NCBI GenBank assembly: GCA_002685535.1
Contig: NYXK01000009.1
Coordinates: 74,155-113,958 of the forward strand
DNA length: 39,804 bases
DNA from: Deltaproteobacteria bacterium
GTDB taxonomy: Bacteria; SAR324; NAC60-12
Direction of reading: 5' to 3'
Shown here in pieces: positions 1 to 9,233 of the stretch (the stretch's first letter is position 1; every line of letters begins with the position of its first letter). The notes beneath the pieces are model-generated. The model was not told where the DNA came from, made no database searches, and was given only the letters and a program-made list of their open reading frames with translations. Position numbers and translations under genes: made by a program.

Positions 1-1072
1 GTCAAATTCGAAATCGCAATCCTGGGTGGATGCTATCCACTCGAGAGTAGATGGAATCCAAGCAAAGGTACTCTCGTGTCCACCATCCAATACCGTCAAC
101 TCGCCGCCTCCCAAGATTAGCACCTATGCGAGCTCGCACGCATCTGGAAACGTACCTTCGAAGAAGCTTGGAAGACAAATAACCAGTTTGCCCAGAAGTC
201 TATCGCTTGACTCCGTTGGAATCTGGCTCGCAGCACCAACCTTGGACACCTGAAAATATTATTTGTGAAAATTTGAAGCGAGGGTGGACACGAAGACTTA
301 CATGCAATCTGCAACTGCCGACCTGAACGCCCCGATGCTCCGGGAAGCGCCTGAGGAACTTATTCTCCCAGCCTGGAAGCAGGATCTGTGAAACGGCATC
401 TAGAATGCCGTAATCTTGAGGATGGAAGTCGACAGTAAATTTCGACTGATCAAGGCCTTCGCCTCCACATGCCTTGATCAGGTGGTGATATTCGACTGGC
501 ATGGTAGGAATCAAGGGATCTTCGGATGGCAGGGTCACTCTTCTTGTCAAGTAATGATCAACTGGGTCGTCCCATCGAATTGTCACACTTGGAGTCAGTG
601 AACTGTTCTGACCAGCTTGTCCGTTTCCCTCTCCCTCCGGCTTCTGGTCTTTGACTTCCTCTGAGGCATCAATGCTTTCCTGGAGGTTGCCTTTCTCTTC
701 AACTTTGCTTTCCTTCTCGGCTAAGTGTGGTCCGATGGCGGGGATGCTTCCACCACAGCAATATTGAGCTGTGCCTTGGTTACTGTCAACAGCTTTTGAC
801 AAGCTTTCGATTAGGGAATCTTGGGCAAGCTGTGCCAGAGACTTCATCGGACCTCTTTCTCTTCTGCGGTCGGCAACTCTTTTGGAATCATCATCTTCAT
901 AGCCATCGCCAAATTCATCTGCAAGTGATTCAGATACAGTATCATCGTCGGACTCGATCGTATCGAGGTGATCCTCGTGTTCGCCGCTGGAGCCTTGGTC
1001 AGAGACACTCTCAGGATTTACCATGGTCTTCTCGTCGTGAGAGACGTCTTCGGGGACAGAATCGGAGTTCAT
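1..1072 (-). CDS. 2OG-Fe(II) oxygenase-like protein, partial at left edge, probable pseudoenzyme
   Basis: Three exons are visible: 1072-302, 249-156 and 107-1. The gene continues off the window. Introns 301-250 (GTAAG...TTTCAG) and 155-108 (GTACG...CTAAT...GGAG) keep one open frame of 324 residues. The first 170 or so residues are acidic and low-complexity, as is common in this fungal family. The remainder follows the fungal prolyl-4-hydroxylase-like 2OG oxygenase pattern: GKLVICLPSFFEGGELTV matches the usual G-LVVCLPS-HEGG-L-V strand, and EWIASTQDCDFEFD matches the usual QWAAFYSDCEHEV segment. The family hydroxylates using iron and 2-oxoglutarate. Here the HxD motif position reads Q266-I267-P268 and the distal His position reads F321, so iron binding looks lost. 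Family assignment is by remembered motif, without a search. The ATG at 1072 is the first in frame. A divergent methyltransferase gene starts at 2289. Confidence 0.6.
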
Positions 1073-2288
1073 TTTGGAGTTGTCTTTCTATGTCAGATTG
1101 TTGAAAATGTGAAAAATGGCCATGGGACGGGAGACGATCATCTACATATATAAGTTGACTTAGTTCTAGGTCAAAGGCTTCCAGATAGAATCTTCTCCAT
1201 ACCCGAGGAACACTTTTTGTAGGGCAGGCTGCCACTGTTCACAAAGCTTGCCACAAAATCTCAGTCCTTCCACTGGGAGTATCAGGTAGCTGTAGGACTT
1301 AAAGCCAGAGTAAAAAAGAACCATCTTCTACTTAGTACGGGAGGCTACTTTGAGACAGATGTGGACAATTGAGTGGGGGTGGCTACTTGTAGGTCAACTT
1401 CACTAGCGGCCTAGAAGTGTATGGAAGTTTAGTCTTGGAGGCATAAAGACATCGAATAAAGTCCAAAACGTTTCTGATGCCTGGCTTGTCGTTCTCGCTA
1501 GATGCTCTTCTTTGCTGGAGATTCAAGAGAACCTAAGTAGATCCTTGCTAGCTGTCTCGCCCACGACCAAAGACGTTCTTCATTGTGGATTTCTATGGTC
1601 TTCCAACCCCTGTGAGCACACACCACGCATGTTGAGATGCTATAAACAAAGTCTTCGCAATGCCTTTCTCGCCTTTGACCTGTACCGCCGTCGCTCTCCA
1701 GAGCTCTCGGGCCATGAAAGGGAAAGTTGGCAGAGGGCTTTGCAGCAATGACACTCCGATTGATCTGCAATATCGAATTGTTACGTCTCTAAATCAGATC
1801 TTCTGAATTAATATGTCACATCTAGATTTTTGTCGAAATGATACTCCGAACTTCAGTTGCCTTCACCGAAATAGAATAGCCAAGATCTAGGCACGGCTCG
1901 TCCCGTAGCTTGTCAGCCACCTTCGTCTGTGTGTATCTTCTCATATCAGGGCGACAGAAATATTCAACGAGTTTAACAGAATGTTAAATCTACGCGTTGT
2001 TTCTTGGCTGAATCAAGTGGGAACAATATGTAGCTTGAGATATGTTCCCAGATCAAAACCTGCGGACAACCCCCGCACCCACGTCGCTACCCCCTGCTGC
2101 CCCTGAAAGTGCGGGCAGAATCCCTGTTGACTCCAATGAACCTTGCCAATCAAGCGCTCGCATTTATCTCCAAAGTCCGAACAGGCAAAATAGCATTTCT
2201 CTAAAAGTATGATACAGATTTCCAACCTCACTCCTTGTACGAGGCTACTTTAGTCTCCCTTGTCCACTACGTGTACGCGAAACAAAAC
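1073..2288. other. Divergent intergenic region
   Basis: About 1.2 kb separate the starts of the oxygenase-like gene (minus) and the methyltransferase gene (plus), so both promoters should lie here. Short ORFs on both strands show no domain, splice pattern or codon regularity that I recognise. No repeat or RNA gene was seen. Confidence 0.5.
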
Positions 2289-3819
2289 ATGGCCCTTGAA
2301 CCGGACACATCAGAGGGTTCACCTGAGGACAGTGGACAGGCTCAAGCTGTTGACACAGTCCAGGCGTCCGATAGAGAGGTCCCAGAGGAAGATCTGGGAG
2401 ACACGAGTGACGGGGAAGGGTTGATAAGTGTAATTGAATTTTATACCTGGCGCATCATCTGCAAGTCACTTACTGATATCTCATTTGTGTTGTAGGTAGA
2501 CAGCCGAGACGACGATTCTGCGATTGGAGACTTGACACTTCCGTGAGTTTTACAGATGGGTGGGCGGGGTACAAGGGCACCTTGATCTAGCGATCTCTAA
2601 CGAAGCTTTGCATGCAGACGGTCTACAAGTTCTGTGCGATCAAGCGTGTACGACTACGTCGAAGAGGATGGTAGGACATACCACAGATACAAAGAAGGCA
2701 GTGAGTGGAACTGGCATATGAACGGAAGAAGTGGTTGCTGATGCGATTCTCAGGCTATGTAATGCCAAACGACGAGGTATGTTTCCTACCAAGAATTGGA
2801 CAGAGGCTCATGAGCTGATTCATGTACGGTTTTAGAGAGAGCAAGAACGACTAGGCATTTTCCACTTCTTTGAGTATGCGGAGCGTCCTACTGATACAAC
2901 CAGATATGCAACATCACCTCTGGCACATGACACTACATGACCAGTTATTTCTCGCCCCTATCACGGATAATCCCCAGCATGCACTCGATATCGGGACGGG
3001 AACCGGTATATGGGCGATTGATTTTGGTCAGCTTCCCAAGTCTTGCCCAGCACGCTCACTGATCAATCGCAGCAAATAAGTATCCTTCAGCACAAGTAAT
3101 TGGTAGTGACTTGAGTCCGATACAGCCAGAATTGTGAGTCTACTCGTTTCCGAAACGCCCGGAACTAATTGTATAGCGTTCCTCCAAATTGTCAATTTGA
3201 GGTTGAGGATGCGGAAGACGAATGGACCTACTCCCAACAATTCGATTTTATACATGGAAGACTCATGATAAGCTGTTTCAAGGACCCCAGCTATGTCTTT
3301 GAGCAAGCTTTCAAAAGTCTTGCTCCTGGCGGATATTTCGAGATGCAAGATACCGATTTTCCCATGAAAGCTGTCGACGACACTTTAATGGGAACCGATC
3401 TATGGAGCTGGAATCAGTATATTATCGAAGGCTCTGCCAAAGCTGGACGCCCATGGACTCGTGTTAAAGAGTACAAAAAGTGGATGCAGGAAATCGGTTT
3501 CGTTGATGTGGAAGAGAAGGTTCTGCAGTGGCCACTTAATACTTGGCCTCGTGACAAGCATTTGAAGACCTTGGGTCTTTGGTTCTGCCATGATTTATGC
3601 GAAGGTTTGAGCTCGACGAGAGCTGTTTTGACGAGAGGCCTTGGCTGGTCAGTGGACAAAGCGGAAGCATTCTTGGTCAATGTGAGGAAGGATGTCAGGA
3701 ATCGAAAGGTGCATGCTTACGTTGAATTGTGAGTTCTGAGACTTTTACATTATCACGAGAACGTTCTCGCTGACATCTGTAGACGAATTGTCTATGGTCG
3801 AAAACCACCTAGTACTTGA
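2289..3819 (+). CDS. LaeA-like SAM-dependent methyltransferase
   Basis: Nine exons: 2289-2429, 2496-2542, 2618-2700, 2754-2776, 2836-2854, 2904-3026, 3073-3133, 3177-3728 and 3783-3819. They sum to 1086 bases, giving 361 aa. The product has an acidic N-terminus, the family signature YHRYKEGSYVMPNDE, the SAM-binding motif I ALDIGTGTGIWAIDFA, then VIGSDLSPIQPEF, AEDEWTYSQQFDFIHGR, LAPGGYFEMQD, and the C-terminal HAYVELRIVYGRKP. This is the UMTA/LaeA-like class of fungal methyltransferases. Members are often linked to secondary metabolism or development, but most lack known substrates, so the role is inferred. The intron at 2855-2903 must use a GC donor. All others are GT-AG. The start ATG at 2289 is preferred because the open frame upstream lacks an ATG. 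The divergent neighbour is a 2OG-oxygenase-like gene. Confidence 0.9.
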
Positions 3820-5315
3820 AGTCTTGGAAAAATAAAATATTTCAACTTTACTCTACGGACATTAATTTCCCGCTCGGATCCACACGTTCTTCCGTATCAG
3901 TCTTGGGAACCCTATCGGTCTTCTGAACCATTTCAGAGATATTATAATAATAGAGAGCGATACAGCAGTAGTATCTTAATTGCGTCAAGGAACCGACATT
4001 CATTCGTGTTCGTTGCAAAATGAGCGAACAGGGCTTTGCTTTTTCACTCACATTAAGTAAAGATCACATCATAATTTCAAAAAAAAAAAAAAAAAAAAAA
4101 TTTTGCCCATCTCAACTAGCTAACGATTTGATGGACTTAACTTCACTCGAAGTGGCGTCTCGCGTCCAACTTTTGGTTGTCTCTCCAGCTACCATTATTT
4201 CGACTGGGCCAAGTGAAGGAACACTTCTAGCCCCAAACCACAGATTTGTAACGCGAGGAGGGGAACTTGGTTCCTTCGGGGGCTCTACAAATTTTGCTTA
4301 AGGTGTGATGTTTACACTAGTGAGCTACTAGAATTCCAGTTTGACTAGTCAATGACTAACTTTCCGGACTGTTGCTTGAAGACGGAATCATTCTGTGGCG
4401 AGCCAGTAAAGGTCCTACTTGGTATAGATACACATACGCATTCATTGACTTCATTCGAGACTCAAAATCAAGCTGGTAAATCATGAGATCGATAAAAAGG
4501 CACCCTGTCGCGTTCCCATAAAAGTAACCGCCATGCTGTCTGAGCAGCGCAGTACATCCACACACATTCATCTCCTCGAATGAGATTAGACATCACAACT
4601 TTGAGCACAGTTACCAATCGACTACAAGAGCTCCGAAAAGATATGGTCAAACCTCAAGCAACACGAAAGCGGAAACGCAAGGACTTTCTAGGGCTCAAGT
4701 CACCGCGTTTTCAAGCCATCAAGTCCAAGAAAGCCTCCATCGGAGACGCGGAATATGGCATCGAGCCACTGGCCGTTGTCTAGCCGAGCGTGAGGACAAT
4801 GATCGCCAATCTCTACGAGGACTACCCAACGATGAGAGCGTCAGCAAAGCCACATATTTTTACAGAAGTATCAGACGAACAGCTTCATTCGACACAGCAC
4901 CGAAAAGGCCTGAAGAGTGCCTGTGGGGACTTGTTCAGTCACGCTTGCAACGCTGTGAGAGACTTACAGTTACTGCGCGACGGAGGTTAATGACTTGGAC
5001 CTGGAAGGGAGCTGGAAAGGTGACTCATACAGAAGAGCGTCCTGTATCTCCCGGGGGTACAGAGTACGATCATTAAGCCCGGTATCTTGGTAGTCGTAGT
5101 CTAAGCCTTACGCAAGTGAGGACATTCTCCGCGAGCAGAGAAGTCTTCCATCTGGCCATTGAAGTTCGGATGGTTTTTGCTCGTAACTAGGTCGCAATAA
5201 CACAATAAGAACACAACTTCATGCTTCCTCAATGTTCCATCAGGTCAATTTGGCTACCTGGGTCTGCAGCTATATCATATGATTTAAATTCCCGTCGATG
5301 TCCAGCGAGTCCGTC
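3820..5315. other. Gene-poor stretch with a 22-A run and a stop-interrupted ORF
   Basis: No intact gene is supported. A same-frame open stretch runs from ATG 4580 to 4990 on the plus strand and is broken once by TAG at 4781. It encodes a lysine/arginine-rich segment that I do not recognise, and it could be chance or a decayed gene. The homopolymer at 4079-4100 is listed separately. The tail of the Hsp70-like gene begins at 5316 on the minus strand. Confidence 0.4.
4079..4100 (+). repeat. Poly(A) homopolymer, 22 bases
   Basis: An uninterrupted run of 22 A lies about 260 bases downstream of the methyltransferase stop codon. It could be a plain microsatellite or the tail of an old retrotransposed insert. 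No target-site duplication or element body was recognised beside it. Confidence 0.9.
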
Positions 5316-6649
5316 TCAAATTCCCTCCTTTCCAACCCCACCATCCGACTTTCTATCATCATCACACCATTCTTCTTCAACACAATCCCATGTCTCGCCT
5401 TGCCATCTTTTAGCAAGCTCAGCAGCACCTCTTGCCGCAACAAATTCTGCACTAAATCCCGAGACCTGCAGTGGCTGCCAGAGCTTCTGAACATCCACGA
5501 CATCCCCTAATGCTTTCCAGACCGCATCTAAGAAGTTTTTATCCTCGGCGTACTCGCCCATTATGACCAATTCCTCAATGGCACATTCAGGCTCGCTCGT
5601 AGCGACATCTACCACCGCTTTCCCAAGTGAGTCCCAGAATGTGGAGTTTGAGGGGTTACTTCGCCAGGAATCATATCCAAGATATTTGTGATTCGCACTG
5701 GCAATCCTGTACATATTGTGTGCGTTGAAGACCCAAGATTTGTGGGCAGAGAGTTCATCGCCAGTAAAGGACAATTCCAGTGCAAACTTCGGGACGATGA
5801 GCTCCTCCTCTTCCTCACATGCATCAATATCTCTCCAGTATTCACATAGTCCATAGCCCATTCCAGCCCATGCAGCGTTTAGTCTATTGAGTGGCTGGCC
5901 CCGGGTTTTGTAAGATTTCAGGACTTCAAGGCCTGACAGGTCAACAATTTCGGCCCAATCGTCGCTGAGCAGGTTCGGAAGGTCAGGAAGACTGACTGCT
6001 ACCTGTGTGACAGGCGCCATTAAGGCAACGGATGCATAGTTTCCGAGACGTGTGAGGAATTCAGAAAAAGTTACGATGTCTGTCGTGGACGGTAGGCCAC
6101 GTAAATTTCTCCATTTTCGCGAGGCTTGGTCCAAGTTCCAACGCAGTCGGTCCCGAACGCTGTCGAAAGGGGGCCTATAGTCTGTCAGAAAATCGTTCTT
6201 GGGCAATAATAATATGCATACCCGTATTGCATATATGGCGGCCCCAGTCTACTTATCAATTCATTGTACTCTGCCAAGCCTTCGATCTATTCACTGACAT
6301 CAGCTCATGGAAAGCAAAGAGGAAGAAAAGAGACCAGACAGAAATAATACATACTCTTCCAACGTCTACTATTGTGCGATTCTGATACCGAATTGCAACA
6401 GTGCTGAAAGTTGTTAAACTTCTGTGAATCTCATGAATGCTGAAGTACATACGCATATGATGAAGCCAGATCGAAACCGATGCCGGGGGCAAGAATTCGC
6501 TCCCTGGGGACACATTCTTCACAAACTATTCTGAACGGAGGCGGATATGTGGCGTCTTTGAGGGGTTTTTGATGACGACCATCCACTGAAACAGCTAGGA
6601 GGATACCAAGGAGGATGCCATTCAAGAGATTGCTCATTCTCAAAGGCAT
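5316..6649 (-). CDS. Secreted Hsp70-like (actin-fold ATPase-like) protein, divergent
   Basis: Model: exons 6649-6453, 6403-6355, 6286-6253 and 6181-5316, totalling 1146 bases and 381 aa. The N-terminus from ATG 6649 has a signal-peptide-like core, LLNGILLGILLAVSVDG. Joining exons 1 and 2 gives GIGFDLASSYATVAI, close to the Hsp70 phosphate-1 loop (usual GIDLGTTYS-V). Near the C-terminus, IEELVIMGEYAEDKNF corresponds to the Hsp70 adenosine-motif strand, and FVAARGAAELAKRW to the last ATPase helix. The central part is shortened and the substrate-binding domain is absent, so this is a truncated Hsp70-like ATPase fold of the kind seen in fungal lineage-specific proteins. The third intron (6252-6182) is the weakest part: the frames of exons 3 and 4 only join with a GTAGAC donor, and a frameshift is the alternative. 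Function unknown. Confidence 0.6.
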
Positions 6650-7131
6650 GTTTGAGTGATTGATTGTTTGTTTGTTTCTGTTAATGGCGTTTCTTGGAGG
6701 GTGAATAGAACAGCTAAGGGAAGAAGGAAGGATAGTTTTGGGGTGTTCTGATGTTGATGAGAATTGTTGGTGTTTGAGCACAGCCTTGCTGCCTAGACGA
6801 AGGATTCCATGCTGTGCCTCTGGCTAATATGTGAAATGTCACATGATTATAGATACACAACTTTCTACCTCAGGCTGTCATTGCACACCTATATGATAGA
6901 CTACTGAACGCCATAACTTCGGAAACAAGCCCTTGCTTCTAATCCTGGTTTGCTGAGATATACACATGCTTCAGAGATCGTCTTGAATCGAAATATACGT
7001 TACACGTGACCCATTCCGAAGGTAAAGCTTTGTGTTTTTGTTTGTCCTTCCATTCAGCTCTTTAATATTTGTCTCTGTGTTCGTCATCAATAATACGTAG
7101 AATCTCCAGATACGCACCTAAACCCAATGAA
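6650..7131. other. Intergenic region
   Basis: This is the upstream region of the Hsp70-like gene (minus strand), between it and the end of the transcription-factor pseudogene. It is AT-rich with short T-rich tracts near 6660-6680. No coding or RNA feature was recognised. Confidence 0.5.
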
Positions 7132-8909
7132 TTAAGTACAAATATCCGGAGTTGGGTGTAACGGCATACCTGCGAGTTTCCATCTCATACTCGTCGCTTT
7201 CAGCACACGGTCAATAATTGGTCTTCCAACCACGAATCTATCTTCTCGATTTGTTGCAGCAAGATGAGAAAGCCAGAAATCAGCTCGGTACAGACAGTGA
7301 AGTACCAACGGGCTCGTTTTAGAGACTCCCACGACGACAGTGCGCTGCTCAAGCACCTGGGCAAAGTCAACGACTTGAAGTGCAGTATCTCGCATTACGT
7401 TGAATGAGTGTTCGTTGTCCTTCATGATACATGAAACCAGACTTAGATCCGTGACATTGTCTGCGTATCCTTGGTAGAAAGAATTGTGTAGAAAATTCTT
7501 GTGAAGTTTCATAAGCGCCCTCGGAAAGTCAGCTAGAGGACCAGCAAGTCTCCATTAAGTGCGGTAACCACAAGAAGCATATTGACATCGCCGAAGTCAA
7601 AGTCTCATCCTTTTCGTTTCTTGTGACTTCCAATAGGGATGAAGTCGCTTGGTGCAGCGTGCTCAACTCGTCCAGCACAAAGCCAATGTCTTGATCCTGG
7701 TCATTGCAGTGTCGTATCACTCGCCCAAGCAGATTATATGCTTGGGCAAGCCGCGCGAATGAACTGTTTCTTGCCATCATTGGCGATGAAACAAAGTCTT
7801 TCTGTTGCAGCCATCACCTAGAATTATTCAGTATCGTCATCGTCACCTATGCAGATGGATAGAGTAACGCACCCGTTGATCCCATGCCTCGATATCTGCT
7901 GGTAGTGGCATATTCTTTTTTGGATCTCCAGTACATAATGGCCGCAGCTCTCTACCGATGGTAACGTGTCTCCTTCTGTCAGCTGTACCGCGAGCGGGGT
8001 ATCGAGCCGCAGTACCTGTCTAACATCATGATGAACCACCAGACGCGAATTCTTGTTCCCACTCTGGCCATGGCTGAAGGAATCGCGGTACGTCCTGATT
8101 GTGGATTCGGAGAGAAACTGCTTGTCTTGCACATATCCCGACCGTTGTGTACGCTGCGGAATATATACAGTGAAGCAATTCGCAGACCGCAATCATCAAT
8201 CCACCTTGAATAAGTCTAAGCGACTCCCCTGCCTGCTCTAGGTCGAGATGCGCTACTTTCGGAGCTTTGTAAAGGGACTGATCCTCAAAGTTCTGTGCCT
8301 GCGGGTCCCGCAAGACAAGCTGTGTCGGCTGTCATCTCGCTGGTGGATCGATCTGAAACCTGTCTCATACGTATCTTTGGAAATGATCGGTACCCACCAG
8401 TGGACAACATCAAAGTGTTTATATATAATCTTGCTCAGGCCTCCTGGTAGACTTATTTCAGGCTCCAATGTTTCTGCGAGTTCTCTGGTCATGGGTAGCA
8501 AAAGTTGTTCTTGCTTGTGATGTAAGTGGGCGAAGTACCGCTGATCCAGGAAGAACAGCCTAGAATGCAGATTACAAGCAGGCTTTCTGCCGGTCTCTCC
8601 GTCTATGAACGATACATCATCCTTTACGGATTGGGATGAGAATTTGGAGTTGCTGATCACTTCCTCTAGTTGCTCAACTCGAGCTCGTAATAGAGTAATT
8701 TCTTCCTCTGCTGTTGCTCGAGGAGCCGAATTTAGGTACGTGCATTCTCGATCTAGCCTGTGATGAGAGTCAAACTCAAGGTAAAACTGACTCAGTGAAT
8801 TATCCCACCGTGTGCAAGTTGAGCAGCGGGTCACTGCTTTATCACATTTCCGCTTGTATTGTTTACATGCCGTACAAGCCGCCTTCGCGATCGTATCTGC
8901 AATTTCCAT
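7132..8909 (-). pseudogene. Zn2Cys6 fungal transcription factor with MHR domain, disrupted
   Basis: The ATG at 8909 opens a Zn2Cys6 cluster (CTACKQYKRKC then CSTC), completed after intron 8808-8758 by RLDREC. Coiled-coil-like linker and fungal-specific (MHR) domain segments follow: HFDVVHWWVPIISK, LVLRDPQAQNFEDQSLYK, AAYTTVGICARQAVSLRIHN, VWWFIMMLDR, RPLCTGDPKKNMPLPAD, FARLAQAYNLLGRVIRHCND and TSPLVLHCLYRADFWL. Introns 8015-7973, 7872-7802 and 7571-7520 explain three frame changes. Two breaks remain unexplained: near 8310-8345, where about 20 bases plus frame are missing around MTADTACL/LVLRDP, and near 8048-8058, between PEWEQ and RIRVWW. No GT donor of suitable phase bridges them. Such factors often regulate an adjacent transporter or pathway; the MFS gene head-to-head at 9234 would fit. 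Both are broken. Confidence 0.75.
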
Positions 8910-9233
8910 GGTTGAGTACTGATTGCTGAAAAGTCTATCTCCAAGAAATAGCAGGTGGGATCGAGCGGTATATGAAGTGGAAGACTGGTGTGAGTGGGGA
9001 TGAGCGGCCGACCAACCTTGCCTCTGATGGAGGGCTGGCTCTGGGCTTCAAAACATTGACTCGCTTAGCGGGAGTTCCCACCCGCTCTAAGCGCAGATCA
9101 TTCCCTCTCGGATGCAAAAACAAGATCAATATGTTGACATTTCTCACTTGTGATTAAGATAGGTTCTTCTCCCCTCGACTCTACGGAGATTGGAAATAGC
9201 AAACGTACTCTCCGTGTGCTAAAACCGATTCGT
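8910..9233. promoter_or_regulatory. Shared divergent promoter region of regulator/transporter pair
   Basis: These 324 bases separate the ATGs of the Zn2Cys6 factor (minus) and the MFS transporter (plus). The arrangement suggests a shared promoter region in the ancestor. I could not identify a clear inverted CGG-type site for a Zn2Cys6 factor. Confidence 0.35.

Noticed and set aside
7973..8015. Apparent frameshift in the transcription factor after LDR
   Set aside because: A 43-base GT-AG intron at the position common in this family restores the frame to RPLCTGDP, so it is not counted as a lesion.
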